Shown: piece after piece, positions 49,574-61,491 of the stretch | Layout of the letters: every line of letters begins with the position of its first letter | Position numbering within the stretch: the stretch's first letter is position 1 | Assembly (NCBI RefSeq): GCF_900069005.2 | Contig: NZ_LN831277.1 | Location: 666,158-730,157 of the forward strand | Reading direction: 5' to 3' | From: Paenibacillus sp. GM2 | GTDB taxonomy: Bacteria > Bacillota > Bacilli > Paenibacillales > Paenibacillaceae | Length of the DNA stretch: 64,000 nt | The notes under the pieces: model-generated | Database searches by the model: none | The model's input: the letters and a program-made list of their open reading frames with translations, nothing else | What the model was told of the DNA's origin: nothing | Made by a program: the position numbers and the translations under genes

Positions 49574-49906
49574 ATGGAAGCTAAAGCACATGTAAAGTCT
49601 GTTCGCATTGCTCCCCGCAAAGCTCAACTCGTAGTTGACTTGATCCGTGGTAAGCAAGTTGGCGAAGCGATCGCAATTCTCCGCCATACTCCAAAGGGCG
49701 CATCCCCGATCTTGGAGAAGCTTCTGAATTCGGCGATTGCTAATGCTGAACACAACTATTCTATGGATGTAAATAAATTGGTTATTACGCAAGCTTACGT
49801 AAACCAAGGTCCGACAATGAAACGTTTCCGCCCTCGTGCAATGGGACGTGCTAGCCGGATCAACAAACGCACAAGCCACATTACTTTGGTGGTATCCGAA
49901 AAATAA
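49574..49906 (+). CDS. rplV: 50S ribosomal protein L22
   Basis: A 110-residue exit-tunnel protein. It has the [18 protein letters not shown] helix and the tunnel beta-hairpin ([24 protein letters not shown]), which has no deletion of the kind associated with macrolide resistance. It ends 13 bp before rpsC. Confidence 0.97.
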   Translation: MEAKAHVKSVRIAPRKAQLVVDLIRGKQVGEAIAILRHTPKGASPILEKLLNSAIANAEHNYSMDVNKLVITQAYVNQGPTMKRFRPRAMGRASRINKRTSHITLVVSEK

Positions 49907-49919
49907 GGAGGGAAAACGT

Positions 49920-50588
49920 GTGGGCCAAAAGGTAAATCCGGTCGGATTACGAGTAGGGATTATCCGTGATTGGGAATCCAAATGGTATGCAGGCAAAGAT
50001 TTCGGTGATCTCTTGCTTGAAGACGTTAAAATTCGTGAACACCTGAAGAATAAATTGAAAGACTCCGCAGTATCTCGCATTGAAATCGAGAGAGCGGCTA
50101 ATCGTGTGAATGTGACGATCCACACTGCGAAACCAGGTATGGTTATCGGTAAAGGTGGTTCGGAAGTTGAAAATCTGCGTAATGAAATTACGAAGATCGC
50201 AGGTGGCAAGAAGGTTCACATCAATATTTCTGAAATTAAACACCCTGATCTTGACGCAATTCTCGTTGCTGAGAGCATCGCACAACAATTGGAACGTCGT
50301 GTTTCTTTCCGTCGTGCTTTGAAGCAAGCAATCCAAAGAACTATGCGTTCAGGAGCGAAAGGGATTAAGACAGCAGTCAGCGGTCGTCTCGGCGGTGCTG
50401 AAATTGCTCGTACAGAGGGCTACAGTGAAGGAACTGTTCCACTTCATACGCTCCGCGCCGACATCGATTACGGTACGGCAGAAGCACATACGACTTATGG
50501 ACGTATTGGCGTGAAAGTATGGATCTATCGTGGAGAGGTTCTTCCTACGGCTAAGAAACAACCAGCTGCTCAGGAAGGAGGCAACTAA
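49920..50588 (+). CDS. rpsC: 30S ribosomal protein S3
   Basis: A 222-residue protein lining the mRNA entry channel. The product starts at GTG 49920, giving the normal [13 protein letters not shown], with AAGGAGGG at 49905-49912. The KH domain carries [13 protein letters not shown]; the C-terminal domain has [13 protein letters not shown] and [13 protein letters not shown] longer in-frame start inside rplV is rejected. Confidence 0.97.
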   Translation: MGQKVNPVGLRVGIIRDWESKWYAGKDFGDLLLEDVKIREHLKNKLKDSAVSRIEIERAANRVNVTIHTAKPGMVIGKGGSEVENLRNEITKIAGGKKVHINISEIKHPDLDAILVAESIAQQLERRVSFRRALKQAIQRTMRSGAKGIKTAVSGRLGGAEIARTEGYSEGTVPLHTLRADIDYGTAEAHTTYGRIGVKVWIYRGEVLPTAKKQPAAQEGGN

Positions 50589-50590
50589 TC

Positions 50591-51025
50591 ATGTTGGTAC
50601 CAAAACGTGTAAAACACCGCAAGCAACAACGCGGTAGTCTGAGAGGCCAAGCAAAAGGCGGCACTGAATTGAACTTCGGTGAATACGGTCTGCAAGCTCT
50701 TGAGCCAACTTGGATTACAAACCGTCAAATTGAAGCAGCGCGTATTGCAATGACGCGTTATATCAAACGGGGCGGTAAAGTATGGATTAAAATTTTCCCT
50801 GACAAGCCGATTACTCAAAAGCCTCTTGAAGTTCGGATGGGTAGCGGTAAAGGTAACGTAGAGAAGTGGGTTGCAGTTGTGAAACCGGGTAAGATCATGT
50901 TTGAACTTGCCGGTGTATCGGAGGAAATTGCTCGTGAAGCTATGCGTCTTGCCGCTCACAAACTGCCAATCAAGACTAAGTTTGTGAAACGTGAAGAATT
51001 GGGTGGTGAAGCAAATGAAAGCTAA
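50591..51025 (+). CDS. rplP: 50S ribosomal protein L16
   Basis: A 144-residue protein near the A-site tRNA elbow, added late in 50S assembly. It starts [15 protein letters not shown] and includes the [23 protein letters not shown] and [16 protein letters not shown] segments. It starts 2 bp after rpsC and its end overlaps rpmC by 11 bp. Confidence 0.97.
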   Translation: MLVPKRVKHRKQQRGSLRGQAKGGTELNFGEYGLQALEPTWITNRQIEAARIAMTRYIKRGGKVWIKIFPDKPITQKPLEVRMGSGKGNVEKWVAVVKPGKIMFELAGVSEEIAREAMRLAAHKLPIKTKFVKREELGGEANES

Positions 51026-51212
51026 TGAACTTCGCAACTTAACCACTGCTGAGATTGAACAAAAAGTTGCAGGATTTAAAGAAGAACTCTTTAACCTCCG
51101 TTTTCAATTGGCTACTGGCCAGCTTGATAACCCGACTCGGATCCGTGATGTGCGTAAGGAAATAGCTCGTGCTAAAACCGTATTACGTCAAAGAGAACTT
51201 GGGATTAGCTAA
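51015..51212 (+). CDS. rpmC: 50S ribosomal protein L29
   Basis: A 65-residue helical protein next to L23 at the tunnel exit, beginning [17 protein letters not shown] and containing [21 protein letters not shown] 51015 lies inside the last codons of rplP, where GGGTGGTGAAG serves as the ribosome-binding site, so translation is coupled. Confidence 0.96.
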   Translation: MKANELRNLTTAEIEQKVAGFKEELFNLRFQLATGQLDNPTRIRDVRKEIARAKTVLRQRELGIS

Positions 51213-51262
51213 TATTGCGCCTGGCTCGGACCAAGCGCGAATGTTCAGGAAGGAGGCTAACC

Positions 51263-51526
51263 ATGAGCGAACGTAACGCCCGTAAAGTGCAAATTGGTAA
51301 AGTCGTAAGCGACAAAATGGATAAGACCATTGTTGTAGCAGTAGAAACCTACAAGAAACATGACCTTTATCATAAACGCATGAAATATACGAAGAAATTT
51401 AAAGCGCATGATGAAAATAACACAGCTAAAATCGGTGATACTGTTAAAATTGCTGAAACACGTCCGTTGTCTAAAGACAAGCGCTGGAGACTCGTTGAAG
51501 TTGTCGAAAAAGCAATTGTTATTTAA
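51263..51526 (+). CDS. rpsQ: 30S ribosomal protein S17
   Basis: An 87-residue OB-fold protein of the 30S body. It starts [20 protein letters not shown] and contains [20 protein letters not shown] and [23 protein letters not shown] 51263 follows AAGGAGG; a longer in-frame start at 51215 is unsupported. Confidence 0.96.
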   Translation: MSERNARKVQIGKVVSDKMDKTIVVAVETYKKHDLYHKRMKYTKKFKAHDENNTAKIGDTVKIAETRPLSKDKRWRLVEVVEKAIVI

Positions 51527-51562
51527 TAGCACCGTAGTTTCGATTGAAGGGAGGATATAACG

Positions 51563-51931
51563 ATGATTCAACCATTTACACGTTTGAATGTGGCTGATAA
51601 CTCTGGCGCGAAGGAACTGATGTGCATTCGCGTTTTGGGTGGTACTGGTCGTCGCACAGCACAAATTGGCGATTTGATCGTTTGTTCTGTGAAACAAGCA
51701 ACACCAGGCGGCGTTGTCAAAAAAGGTGATGTAGTCAGAGCGGTTGTTGTTCGTACAAAACGTTCCGTACGTCGTAAAGACGGTTCTTACATCGCGTTTG
51801 ATGAGAACGCAGCGGTAGTTGTTAAAGAAGACAAGAGCCCACGTGGTACTCGTATTTTTGGACCAGTTGCCCGCGAACTTCGCGATAAAGACTTTATGAA
51901 AATCGTTTCCTTGGCTCCGGAAGTTATCTAA
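51563..51931 (+). CDS. rplN: 50S ribosomal protein L14
   Basis: A 122-residue protein at the subunit interface and the binding site of the silencing factor RsfS. Conserved segments are [36 protein letters not shown] and [22 protein letters not shown]. First gene of the spc-type portion of the cluster. Confidence 0.98.
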   Translation: MIQPFTRLNVADNSGAKELMCIRVLGGTGRRTAQIGDLIVCSVKQATPGGVVKKGDVVRAVVVRTKRSVRRKDGSYIAFDENAAVVVKEDKSPRGTRIFGPVARELRDKDFMKIVSLAPEVI

Positions 51932-51988
51932 TAAAGATAGCGTATCCCAGTGGTACGTTAAGCTGTGCGAAACAGGAGGTGTAAATAG

Positions 51989-52342
51989 ATGCCTAGATTG
52001 AAAAAGATTTTGGAATCCCACAACAATAAGCTTCATGTTAAGAAGGATGACACGGTTATCGTGATCTCCGGTAAAGACAAAGGCAAAAAAGGCCGCGTCA
52101 TCGCCGCTTATCCTCGTGAGAACCGCGTTCTTGTGGAAGGCGTGAACATGGTGAAGAAACACCAAAAGCCGAACCAATTGAATCCACAAGGCGGCATTAT
52201 CGAGAAGGAAGCTCCGATTCATGTATCGAACGTAATGCACGTTGATCCTAAGAGCGGAAAAGTAACTCGTATCGGTTACAAAGTATTGGACAACGGCAAG
52301 AAGGTTCGTGTAGCTAAGAAGTCCGGTGAAGTGATCGATTAA
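51989..52342 (+). CDS. rplX: 50S ribosomal protein L24
   Basis: A 117-residue KOW protein that initiates 50S assembly. The KOW motif reads [21 protein letters not shown], followed by [13 protein letters not shown] and [20 protein letters not shown]. The CAGGAGGTG ribosome-binding site is near-perfect. It lies between rplN and rplE. Confidence 0.97.
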   Translation: MPRLKKILESHNNKLHVKKDDTVIVISGKDKGKKGRVIAAYPRENRVLVEGVNMVKKHQKPNQLNPQGGIIEKEAPIHVSNVMHVDPKSGKVTRIGYKVLDNGKKVRVAKKSGEVID

Positions 52343-52375
52343 TCCAGGAATGATAAGAAAGGAGGTCCATGATTC

Positions 52376-52918
52376 ATGGCAGCTAGATTAAAAGAACGCT
52401 ATTTGAACGAAGTAACACCTGCTTTGATTCAAAAATTCAACTACTCTACAGTGATGCAAGTGCCGAAAGTTGAGAAAGTAGTTATCAACATGGGTGTTGG
52501 TGATGCTGTTGCTAACTCGAAGGTGCTTGACTCTGCAGTTAATGATATGCAACTTATCGCTGGTCAAAAGCCAGTAATCACTCGCGCTAAGAAATCCATC
52601 GCTGGTTTCAAACTCCGTGAGAACATGCCAATCGGTGTGAAGGTAACTCTTCGCGGCGAACGCATGTATTATTTCCTCGACAAATTGTTCAACGTAACGC
52701 TTCCACGCGTTCGTGACTTCCACGGCGTATCGAACAAAGCGTTTGATGGACGCGGTAACTACACACTTGGTCTTAAGGAACAATTGATCTTCCCTGAGAT
52801 CGAGTATGACAAAGTAGACAAAGTACGTGGTATGGATATCGTTATCGTTACAACAGCTAAAACGGACGAAGAGTCCCGCGAGCTGCTTACAGGGCTCGGA
52901 ATGCCATTTGTTAAATAA
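52376..52918 (+). CDS. rplE: 50S ribosomal protein L5
   Basis: A 180-residue protein binding 5S rRNA and contacting P-site tRNA. It has [38 protein letters not shown] and [20 protein letters not shown]. The AAGGAGGTCC ribosome-binding site is complementary to the 16S 3' end over nine or more bases. Confidence 0.97.
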   Translation: MAARLKERYLNEVTPALIQKFNYSTVMQVPKVEKVVINMGVGDAVANSKVLDSAVNDMQLIAGQKPVITRAKKSIAGFKLRENMPIGVKVTLRGERMYYFLDKLFNVTLPRVRDFHGVSNKAFDGRGNYTLGLKEQLIFPEIEYDKVDKVRGMDIVIVTTAKTDEESRELLTGLGMPFVK

Positions 52919-52964
52919 TAAATGGCATAACAGCTCCGAAATTATTTAGGAGGTGTCAGGTTCA

Positions 52965-53150
52965 GTGGCAAAAACTTCAATGAAAGTTAAACAACAACGT
53001 GCGCCAAAATTCAAAGTGCGGGCTTATACTCGCTGCGAACGTTGTGGTCGTCCACACTCAGTATTGCAAAAGTTTAAAATCTGCAGAATTTGCTTCCGCG
53101 AATTAGCATATAAAGGCCAGATCCCTGGCGTTAAGAAGGCAAGCTGGTAA
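52965..53150 (+). CDS. rpsN: 30S ribosomal protein S14, zinc-binding type Z
   Basis: The short 61-residue type Z S14, with a four-cysteine zinc site CERC...CRIC intact. It ends [13 protein letters not shown] as in B. subtilis RpsNA. It starts at GTG 52965 after TAGGAGGTG at 52947-52955. A zinc-independent paralogue, used in zinc starvation, is not in this window. Confidence 0.96.
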   Translation: MAKTSMKVKQQRAPKFKVRAYTRCERCGRPHSVLQKFKICRICFRELAYKGQIPGVKKASW

Positions 53151-53180
53151 ACCATCAACAACGGGAAGGAGGTTTCATGA

Positions 53181-53579
53181 ATGAACATTTCAGATCCAAT
53201 TGCAGATATGCTTACACGTATTCGTAATGCGAACACAGTTCGTCACGAGACGGTGGAAATGCCTGCATCCACGATCAAGAAACAAATCGCTGAGATCTTG
53301 AAACGCGAAGGTTTCATCCGTGATGCGGAGTATATCGATGATAATAAACAAGGGATCATTCGTGTTTTCTTGAAATACGGATCCAACAACGAGCGCGTTA
53401 TTACTGGTTTGAAAAGAATCAGTAAACCAGGTCTTCGCGTCTATACAAAGAGCAACGAAGTTCCTCGCGTTCTCGGCGGCTTGGGTATCGCGATTATCTC
53501 TACTTCCAAGGGAGTTATGACCGACAAGGAAGCTCGTCAAGCGAAAGCCGGCGGAGAAGTTCTCTGCTACGTTTGGTAA
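53181..53579 (+). CDS. rpsH: 30S ribosomal protein S8
   Basis: A 132-residue protein that binds the 16S central domain and, in E. coli, represses the spc operon. It starts [18 protein letters not shown] and includes the C-terminal [19 protein letters not shown] motif and the GGEVLCYVW end. It lies between rpsN and rplF. Confidence 0.98.
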   Translation: MNISDPIADMLTRIRNANTVRHETVEMPASTIKKQIAEILKREGFIRDAEYIDDNKQGIIRVFLKYGSNNERVITGLKRISKPGLRVYTKSNEVPRVLGGLGIAIISTSKGVMTDKEARQAKAGGEVLCYVW

Positions 53580-53609
53580 TTAACGTCACAAAACAAGGAG
53601 GTGCAGCAA

Positions 53610-54152
53610 ATGTCACGTATTGGTCGCAAACCAATTACAGTACCTAGTGGTGTGGATGTCACACTTAATAATAGCGTCATTACAGTGAAGGGCCCTAAAG
53701 GCACTTTGACTCGTGAGATTCATAAGGACATTAAGGTAACGGTTGAAGACAACCAAATCCTCGTAGAACGTCCTTCTGATAATAAATTGCATCGTTCTCT
53801 GCACGGTACTACTCGCAGTGTAGTGAGCAACATGGTGAGCGGGGTAACTGAAGGTTATTCCAAAACTCTTGAACTAGTTGGTGTCGGATACCGCGCAAGC
53901 AAATCCGGCGAGAAACTGGTACTCAACGTGGGTTACTCCCATCCGGTAGAAATCACTCCGGAAGCAGGAATCGAATTTGAAGTCCCTGCCAACACAAAGA
54001 TCATCGTTAAAGGGATCAGCAAAGAACGCGTAGGCGAATATGCTGCGAAAGTTCGTGCTGTACGTGCACCTGAGCCTTACAAAGGTAAAGGTATTAAGTA
54101 CGAAGGCGAACGTATTATTCGTAAAGAAGGTAAAGCTGGTAAGAAGAAATAA
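53610..54152 (+). CDS. rplF: 50S ribosomal protein L6
   Basis: A 180-residue protein near the sarcin-ricin loop. Two structural repeats are visible: the first with [16 protein letters not shown] and the second with [10 protein letters not shown] and [17 protein letters not shown], then the [14 protein letters not shown] signature. ATG 53610 follows AAGGAGGTG at 53595-53603. Confidence 0.97.
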   Translation: MSRIGRKPITVPSGVDVTLNNSVITVKGPKGTLTREIHKDIKVTVEDNQILVERPSDNKLHRSLHGTTRSVVSNMVSGVTEGYSKTLELVGVGYRASKSGEKLVLNVGYSHPVEITPEAGIEFEVPANTKIIVKGISKERVGEYAAKVRAVRAPEPYKGKGIKYEGERIIRKEGKAGKKK

Positions 54153-54233
54153 TGTTTCTTCTTATTGTGCTTGCCTGAGGGTAGCATAATCGAAATGGTT
54201 TGAAGGTAAACCGAAGGGAGTGAAATGAAAGTC

Positions 54234-54602
54234 ATGATCACTAAAGGCGATAAGAATAAAGCACGTCTGAAAAGACATCTGCGTGTACGTAAAAAAGTGA
54301 CTGGTACGGCTGAACGTCCAAGACTGAACGTATTCCGTTCCTCCAAACACATCTATGCTCAATTGATCGATGATGTGGCTGGTGTAACGATCGTATCCGC
54401 TTCGACAGTTGAAAAAGAACTGAACGGTGAAATCAAAAACGGCGCTAACGTTGAATCCGCACGTAAAGTTGGAGAAATGATCGCTAAGCGTGCACAAGAG
54501 CAAGGCAAGAAAGTTGTGGTATTCGACCGCGGCGGTTACTTGTATCATGGACGAATTCAAGCTTTGGCAGAAGCAGCTCGTGAAGCAGGTCTTGAATTCT
54601 AA
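54234..54602 (+). CDS. rplR: 50S ribosomal protein L18
   Basis: A 5S rRNA-binding protein, 122 residues from ATG 54234, which gives the family start [15 protein letters not shown]. An ATG 9 bp earlier (54225) is closer to the AGGGAG ribosome-binding site at 54215-54220 and would add three residues, so the start is ambiguous. It includes [20 protein letters not shown] and [20 protein letters not shown]. Confidence 0.94.
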   Translation: MITKGDKNKARLKRHLRVRKKVTGTAERPRLNVFRSSKHIYAQLIDDVAGVTIVSASTVEKELNGEIKNGANVESARKVGEMIAKRAQEQGKKVVVFDRGGYLYHGRIQALAEAAREAGLEF

Positions 54603-54628
54603 AATATTTATAAAAGGAGGTAAATCAC

Positions 54629-55126
54629 TTGCGTGTAGATCCGAACACTTTAGAACTGACTGAAAGAGTAGTACACATTAACCGTGTTGCTAAAGTAGTT
54701 AAAGGCGGACGTCGTTTTAGCTTTAGCGCACTGGTAGTTGTCGGTGACGGCAAAGGCTGGGTTGGTGCTGGTATCGGTAAAGCTGGCGAGGTTCCAGATG
54801 CGATTCGCAAAGGTATTGACGATGCGAAGAAAAATCTTATCTACGTACCAATCGTAGGGACTACAATCCCTCACTTGGTAACTGGACGTTTTGGCGCTGG
54901 TAGCGTTCTGTTGAAACCAGCATCAGAAGGTACAGGAGTTATCGCCGGTGGTCCTGTTCGTGCGGTTCTCGAACTTGCAGGCGTAGGCGACATTCTTACA
55001 AAATCTTTAGGTTCTTCGAATTCCATCAACATGGTCAACGCGACTTTGGAGGGTCTTTCCCGTCTGAAACGCGCTGAAGATGTTGCGAAATTACGCGGTA
55101 AATCCGTCGAAGAACTACTCGGTTAA
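54629..55126 (+). CDS. rpsE: 30S ribosomal protein S5
   Basis: A 165-residue protein affecting decoding fidelity. It starts at TTG 54629 after AAAGGAGGT at 54612-54620. The dsRNA-binding domain has [24 protein letters not shown]; the loop VKGGRR, where spectinomycin resistance mutations fall, looks wild-type. The C-terminal domain reads [19 protein letters not shown]. Confidence 0.96.
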   Translation: MRVDPNTLELTERVVHINRVAKVVKGGRRFSFSALVVVGDGKGWVGAGIGKAGEVPDAIRKGIDDAKKNLIYVPIVGTTIPHLVTGRFGAGSVLLKPASEGTGVIAGGPVRAVLELAGVGDILTKSLGSSNSINMVNATLEGLSRLKRAEDVAKLRGKSVEELLG

Positions 55127-55139
55127 GGAGGGAATTCTC

Positions 55140-55325
55140 ATGGCTAAATTGCAAATTACCCTCGTGCGTAGTTTGATCGGACGTCCGGAGAACCAACGTA
55201 CTACCGTGAAAACATTGGGACTTCGCAAAATTAACCAAACCGTGGTTCATACTGATAATCCTGCTATTCGTGGCATGGTTAACCAAGTAAGCCATCTGGT
55301 TAAGGTTCAAGAGATTGCGGAGTAA
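55140..55325 (+). CDS. rpmD: 50S ribosomal protein L30
   Basis: A 61-residue short bacterial L30 with the conserved [18 protein letters not shown] start, [23 protein letters not shown] and the [13 protein letters not shown] end. ATG 55140 follows AAGGAGGG; a longer in-frame reading overlaps rpsE and is rejected. Confidence 0.96.
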   Translation: MAKLQITLVRSLIGRPENQRTTVKTLGLRKINQTVVHTDNPAIRGMVNQVSHLVKVQEIAE

Positions 55326-55422
55326 TCTGAAGCGATAACTGCATTCAGTACTAACTGACCCGCATAAAGCGGGTTAACGTTATGGGCTAATGCCAACAAT
55401 AAATAAGGAGGTGCAACGAACG

Positions 55423-55863
55423 ATGAAGTTACATGAGCTTTCCTCAGCTGCTGGTTCCCGTCACGAACGCAAACGCGTTGGCCGCGGTACTGGTAGCGGT
55501 ATGGGTAAAACATCTTCGCGTGGTCACAAAGGTCAAAACGCTCGTTCCGGCGGTGGTGTTCGTCCGGGCTTCGAAGGCGGTCAAAACCCGTTGTATCGTC
55601 GCTTGCCAAAACGCGGATTTATCAATCCGACGCGGAAAGAGTATGCGATTGTGAACATCGAGGAACTTAACAGCTTTGCGGCGGGTACAGAGGTTACTCC
55701 TGAACTGTTGATGGATCAAGGTATCGTGAAAAACGCTAAAAGCGGCATCAAGATTCTTGGCAACGGTGAAGTTACTGTCAAATTGACGGTTAAAGCTAAT
55801 AAGTTCTCTCAATCTGCGGTAGAGAAAATCGAGGCTGCCGGCGGTAAAACCGAGGTGATCTAA
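55423..55863 (+). CDS. rplO: 50S ribosomal protein L15
   Basis: A 146-residue assembly protein with a Gly- and Arg-rich N-terminal half ([20 protein letters not shown], then [18 protein letters not shown]) and a globular C-terminal domain ([20 protein letters not shown]). ATG 55423 follows AAGGAGGTG. A short CCCGC/GCGGG hairpin lies in the gap after rpmD (about 55360-55374). Its stop overlaps secY by one base (TAATG). Confidence 0.97.
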   Translation: MKLHELSSAAGSRHERKRVGRGTGSGMGKTSSRGHKGQNARSGGGVRPGFEGGQNPLYRRLPKRGFINPTRKEYAIVNIEELNSFAAGTEVTPELLMDQGIVKNAKSGIKILGNGEVTVKLTVKANKFSQSAVEKIEAAGGKTEVI

Positions 55864-57161
55864 TGTTTAAAACCATTAAGAACATTTGGCACGTGAAGGA
55901 CCTGCGCACACGTATTCTGTTTACATTGTTTATCTTTATCATCTATCGGATCGGATCCTTCGTTCCGGTTCCGGGTGTTGATACCCGGGTGTTTGAGACG
56001 GTCAACAATGCAGGAAGCGACTTGTTCGGGTTCCTGAACACCTTCTCGGGCGGTGCTCTCAAGAACTTCTCCATCTTTGCGCTCGGGATCATGCCGTATA
56101 TTACGGCGTCCATTATTGTTCAACTACTCTCTATGGATGTCATTCCGAAATTTGCGGAATGGGCGAAACAAGGGGAGTATGGCAAGAAGAAAATGGCCCA
56201 GATTACCCGCTACGGTACGGTAGTTCTGGCATTGATTCAAGCGTTTGCGACTTCGATCGGATTCAACCGCTTGTATGGTACTGAGATGGTGCCTAACGCA
56301 ACATTTGCGAGTTATCTTGTCATCGCTATCGTGTTGACAGCAGGTACTTCGTTCTTGATGTGGCTTGGTGAGCAGATTACAGACAAAGGGATCGGCAACG
56401 GGATTTCGCTGATTATCTTTGCCGGGATCGTCGCTGCGTTCCCGTCTCATATCCAGAGTATTGCCCGCTCCGAATTTATCGTTGAAGGACAAACCTTCAT
56501 GAATGTGGTAAAGGCGATTGCAATCGTATTGGTCTGCGTACTTATCGTTATTGGTGTAATTTACATCCAACAAGCGATTCGTAAAATTCCAGTGCAATAT
56601 GCTAAGCGCGTGGTGGGCAATAAGATGTATGGTGGCCAGAATACACATATTCCGCTGAAGATTAACTCGGCGGGCGTTATTCCAGTCATCTTTGCTGTCT
56701 CGCTTCTGCAATTCCCGGTTATCATTGCCAGCTTCTGGTCAACTCATGGCTGGGCACGCTGGGTGAGCCAGAACCTCGCTATTGACCATGCATTAGGTAT
56801 GGTGCTTTATGTTGTGATGATTATCGGATTCACGTTCTTCTACACCTTCGTGCAGATGAACCCGCAGCAGCTTGCTGAGAACATGAAGAAAAATGGCGGA
56901 TTTATTCCGGGCATTCGTCCGGGTAAAGCGACACAAACGTATTTGACACGGGTATTGACGCGTCTGACAATGACAGGAGCTCTGTTCCTGGCTGTGATTT
57001 CAATTCTTCCAGTTGGTTTGGGCGCTTTGGCTAACCTGCCTAAGACTGTACAAATCGGCGGAACCTCGATTCTGATCGTAATTGGTGTTGCACTGGATAC
57101 GATGAAGACGATTGAGGGACAATTGATTAAGCGGCACTATAAAGGCTTTATTAATAAATAG
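55863..57161 (+). CDS. secY: preprotein translocase subunit SecY
   Basis: The translocon channel, 432 residues with ten transmembrane helices. Conserved features are FRIGSFVPVPGVD-type helix 1, the plug region GSDLFGFLNTFSGGALKNFSIFALGIMPYITASI, and the cytoplasmic loop with PGKATQTYL and VLTRLTMTGALF. It is translationally coupled to rplO by TAATG. SecE, its partner, is encoded at 28762-28953. Confidence 0.97.
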   Translation: MFKTIKNIWHVKDLRTRILFTLFIFIIYRIGSFVPVPGVDTRVFETVNNAGSDLFGFLNTFSGGALKNFSIFALGIMPYITASIIVQLLSMDVIPKFAEWAKQGEYGKKKMAQITRYGTVVLALIQAFATSIGFNRLYGTEMVPNATFASYLVIAIVLTAGTSFLMWLGEQITDKGIGNGISLIIFAGIVAAFPSHIQSIARSEFIVEGQTFMNVVKAIAIVLVCVLIVIGVIYIQQAIRKIPVQYAKRVVGNKMYGGQNTHIPLKINSAGVIPVIFAVSLLQFPVIIASFWSTHGWARWVSQNLAIDHALGMVLYVVMIIGFTFFYTFVQMNPQQLAENMKKNGGFIPGIRPGKATQTYLTRVLTRLTMTGALFLAVISILPVGLGALANLPKTVQIGGTSILIVIGVALDTMKTIEGQLIKRHYKGFINK

Positions 57162-57164
57162 TAG

Positions 57165-57904
<740 letters not shown>

Positions 57905-57905
<1 letters not shown>

Positions 57906-58657
57906 TGATCATATGTAAATCCGAAACGGAACTAGGCTTTATGAGAGAAGCAGGGCGGATCGTCGCGGAAACGCACAGGCTCATGGCGCAATCAATCGAG
58001 CCTGGAATTACGACGGGTGAACTCGATCACATCGCCGACAAGTTCATACGCAGTCAAGGCGCTTTGCCGTCTTTTAAGGATTACAACGGTTTTCCTTACA
58101 GCATTTGCGCTTCGGTCAACGATGAATTGGTACATGGCTTTCCCGGCAAACGCAAATTGAACGAAGGCGACATCATTACGCTTGATATAGGTGCGCAATA
58201 TCGTGGCTATCATGGAGACTCGGCGTGGACGTATCCAGTTGGTGAAATATCCGCTGAGGCACAGAAACTTCTGGATGTGACAGAAGGATCTCTGTTCGCT
58301 GGCCTGGCTCTTGTTAAACCCGATGTGCGCTTATATACGATATCGCATGCAATCCAACGTTACATTGAAGATGCAGGCTTCTCGGTCGTTCGTGAATATG
58401 TCGGTCACGGCGTAGGAACTGAACTGCATGAAGAGCCGCAGATTCCGAATTACGGTACGCCTGATCGCGGACCTAGGCTCAAAGCGGGTATGGTGCTTGC
58501 TATTGAACCGATGGTCAATGCGGGAGAGCGATTCGTAAGAACGCTGGAAGATAATTGGACAGTCGTTACGGTGGACGGTTCACTTTGTGCTCATTTTGAG
58601 CATACAGTAGCAGTCACGGCGGACGGCATGGAGATCCTTACCAAGCTGGATGAGTAG
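57905..58657 (+). CDS. map: type I methionine aminopeptidase
   Basis: Removes the initiator methionine. The 250-residue protein has the pita-bread fold with metal ligands in [16 protein letters not shown] (two Asp), the [12 protein letters not shown]is segment and the final Glu residues in LAIEPMVN and near [11 protein letters not shown]. It is coupled to adk by TAATG, as in many Bacillota spc clusters. Confidence 0.97.
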
Positions 58658-58666
58658 GTGGTTATC

Positions 58667-58975
58667 ATGATGCACCGCTCTGTACCACAAGTTGGCCAGC
58701 TGGCGAAGGTGCTGAAAGGCAGAGATGCAGGCGACGTTTATGTGATCATTGAGATTGTGGATGACCGGTTCGTGTTGATCGCGAATGGAGACAAACGCAA
58801 ATTCGATCAGCCTAAACGTAAGAACGTTCAACATCTTGAACTTCAGTCCATGATCAGCAGCGAGGTTGTTCAAAGTTTGCAAGAAAGCGGTAGGGTGACA
58901 AACGGTAAACTGCGTCATGCAGTTAGCGTATATATAGCATCCGCCAATGCTAATGCCGAAGAGAAAGGAGACTGA
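58667..58975 (+). CDS. KOW/L14e-like RNA-binding protein
   Basis: A small (about 102-residue) protein with a KOW-type beta barrel segment ([37 protein letters not shown]). Similar genes (ybzG in B. subtilis) lie between map and infA and are annotated as ribosomal L14e/KOW-like. The start is uncertain: ATG 58667 or 58670 after GTAGGTGG at 58654-58661. The role is presumably ribosome or RNA binding, unproven. Confidence 0.8.
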   Translation: MMHRSVPQVGQLAKVLKGRDAGDVYVIIEIVDDRFVLIANGDKRKFDQPKRKNVQHLELQSMISSEVVQSLQESGRVTNGKLRHAVSVYIASANANAEEKGD

Positions 58976-58977
58976 AT

Positions 58978-59193
58978 GTGTCCAAAGAAGATGTCATTGA
59001 AGTAGAAGGAACGGTGGTTGAGCCGTTGCCTAACGCTACCTTCAAGGTAGAGCTTGAGAACGGTCATCAAATTCTCGCTCACGTATCCGGTAAATTGCGG
59101 ATGCACTTTATTCGGATTCTGACGGGAGACAAAGTGGTGGTTCAATTATCACCATATGATCTGACCAAGGGACGTATCACGTATCGTAAATAG
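58978..59193 (+). CDS. infA: translation initiation factor IF-1
   Basis: A 71-residue OB-fold factor that occupies the A site during initiation. It starts at GTG 58978 after AAAGGAG, giving [21 protein letters not shown]. It contains [20 protein letters not shown] and ends KGRITYRK. An out-of-frame ATG at 58976 overlaps the start. Confidence 0.96.
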   Translation: MSKEDVIEVEGTVVEPLPNATFKVELENGHQILAHVSGKLRMHFIRILTGDKVVVQLSPYDLTKGRITYRK

Positions 59194-59565
<372 letters not shown>

Positions 59566-59585
59566 AGAAGGGGGTGTAGCGTAAA

Positions 59586-59954
59586 ATGGCACGTATAGCT
59601 GGTGTGGATTTGCCACGTGATAAACGCGTTGAGATCGCCTTAACTTACATTTTCGGAATCGGTAAAACGACTTCCCAGAAAATCCTGAGCACAACAGGCA
59701 TCAGTCCGGACACTCGTGTTCGTGATTTGACGGAAGATGAGGTTAGCAAACTACGCGAAACGATCGACAAGACGGTCAAGGTTGAAGGTGACCTGCGTCG
59801 TGAAATTTCTTTAAATATTAAGCGTTTGATCGAAATCGGATGCTACCGCGGTGTACGTCATCGTCGTGGCCTGCCTGTTCGCGGACAACGTACAAAAACG
59901 AATGCCCGTACTCGTAAGGGTCCTCGTCGTACTGTAGCGAACAAGAAGAAATAA
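59586..59954 (+). CDS. rpsM: 30S ribosomal protein S13
   Basis: A 122-residue 30S head protein that contacts P-site tRNA and the L5 bridge. It opens [20 protein letters not shown], contains [14 protein letters not shown] and ends in the basic tail [18 protein letters not shown] and KKK. The ribosome-binding site AAGGGGGTG precedes ATG by about 9 bp. Confidence 0.98.
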   Translation: MARIAGVDLPRDKRVEIALTYIFGIGKTTSQKILSTTGISPDTRVRDLTEDEVSKLRETIDKTVKVEGDLRREISLNIKRLIEIGCYRGVRHRRGLPVRGQRTKTNARTRKGPRRTVANKKK

Positions 59955-59974
59955 GAAGGGAGGATAACTGAACA

Positions 59975-60370
59975 ATGGCTAAACCAAAAAAAGTCGTACG
60001 TACAAAACGTCGTGATCGCAAAAATATTGAGTCTGGTGTAGCACATATCCGCTCCACCTTCAACAATACGATCGTTACGATTACAGACCCACATGGCAAC
60101 GCAATTTCATGGGCAAGCTCCGGCGGTCTTGGATTTAAGGGTTCCCGTAAATCCACTCCGTTTGCTGCACAAATGGCAGCTGAATCTGCTGCAAAAGCAG
60201 CTATGGAACATGGCATGAAAACTGTCGAGGTTATGGTTAAAGGTCCTGGAGCCGGCCGTGAAGCCGCTATCCGCTCTTTGCAAGCGGCAGGCCTTGAAGT
60301 TAACATGATTAAAGACGTGACTCCGATTCCTCACAATGGATGCCGTCCTCCAAAACGCCGTCGTGTATAA
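59975..60370 (+). CDS. rpsK: 30S ribosomal protein S11
   Basis: A 131-residue platform protein near the Shine-Dalgarno duplex. It has an unusually basic start ([19 protein letters not shown]), then [34 protein letters not shown] and the C-terminal [17 protein letters not shown]. It is followed by a 132-bp gap to rpoA. Confidence 0.98.
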   Translation: MAKPKKVVRTKRRDRKNIESGVAHIRSTFNNTIVTITDPHGNAISWASSGGLGFKGSRKSTPFAAQMAAESAAKAAMEHGMKTVEVMVKGPGAGREAAIRSLQAAGLEVNMIKDVTPIPHNGCRPPKRRRV

Positions 60371-60502
60371 TGAAGCCGCATCTAGTGTGGTATAGCAACA
60401 GCATATTTTGGTAACAATGGTTGTTTAGGCATACTACATGATAAGACTTCAGTAGACATGGCAGTTTGCGTAGGAACGAGTGTTTGAAGGAGGGGTACTT
60501 TC

Positions 60503-61447
60503 GTGATAGAAATCGAAAAGCCGAAAATTGAGACCGTTGAAGTTAACGATGAAGGCACCTATGGTAAATTTGTAGTGGAACCACTAGAGCGTGGTTATGG
60601 CACCACTTTGGGTAACTCGCTTCGCCGGATTTTGCTATCTTCCCTGCCTGGTGCTGCGGTAACCTCGGTCCAAATCGATGGTGTTCTGCATGAATTCTCG
60701 ACTGTCCCAGGTGTAATGGAGGACGTGACGGAAATCATTCTGAACCTGAAGGCTCTTTCACTTAAAATCCATTCGGATGAGGAGAAAATCCTTGAGATCG
60801 ATGCGGAAGGTGAAGGAGTAGTTACAGCAGGAGATATCCGTGCGGACAGCGATGTGGAAATCCTGAATCCGGAGCTTCATATTGCAACGCTGGAGCCGGG
60901 TTCGAGACTTCATATGCGCATTTATGCGGGACGTGGTCGTGGTTATGTTCAAGCAGATCGTAATAAACGAGACGATCAGCCGATCGGAGTCATTCCCGTC
61001 GATTCGATCTATACCCCGATTACTCGCGTCAATTACGTTGTAGAGAATACCCGTGTTGGCCAAGTGACCAACTATGACAAGCTGACGCTTGAAGTATGGA
61101 CCGATGGCAGCATTAAACCTGAAGAAGCGGTTAGTCTCGGAGCAAAAATTTTGACCGAGCATCTCTTTCTGTTCGTTGGGTTGACTGACGAAGCGAAGGA
61201 CGCTGAAATCATGGTTGAGAAGGAAGAAGACAAGAAAGAGAAAGTTCTTGAAATGACGATTGAAGAGCTCGATCTGTCCGTTCGTTCTTATAACTGTCTC
61301 AAACGTGCCGGCATCAATACGGTGCAAGAGCTGACCACGAAGACGGAAGAAGATATGATGAAGGTGCGTAACCTGGGTCGTAAATCTTTGGAAGAGGTTC
61401 AAGAGAAGCTCGAGGAGCTTGGTTTAGGACTTCGTACGGAAGAATAA
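60503..61447 (+). CDS. rpoA: DNA-directed RNA polymerase subunit alpha
   Basis: A 314-residue alpha subunit starting at GTG 60503 after AAGGAGGGG. The N-terminal dimerisation domain has [19 protein letters not shown]; a linker ([11 protein letters not shown]) joins the C-terminal domain with [21 protein letters not shown], which binds UP elements and activators. Co-transcribed with rpsM, rpsK and rplQ. Confidence 0.98.
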   Translation: MIEIEKPKIETVEVNDEGTYGKFVVEPLERGYGTTLGNSLRRILLSSLPGAAVTSVQIDGVLHEFSTVPGVMEDVTEIILNLKALSLKIHSDEEKILEIDAEGEGVVTAGDIRADSDVEILNPELHIATLEPGSRLHMRIYAGRGRGYVQADRNKRDDQPIGVIPVDSIYTPITRVNYVVENTRVGQVTNYDKLTLEVWTDGSIKPEEAVSLGAKILTEHLFLFVGLTDEAKDAEIMVEKEEDKKEKVLEMTIEELDLSVRSYNCLKRAGINTVQELTTKTEEDMMKVRNLGRKSLEEVQEKLEELGLGLRTEE

Positions 61448-61491
61448 ACTCTTTTTATTGAATCGTCTCTAGCGAAGGAGGGAAAACTCAA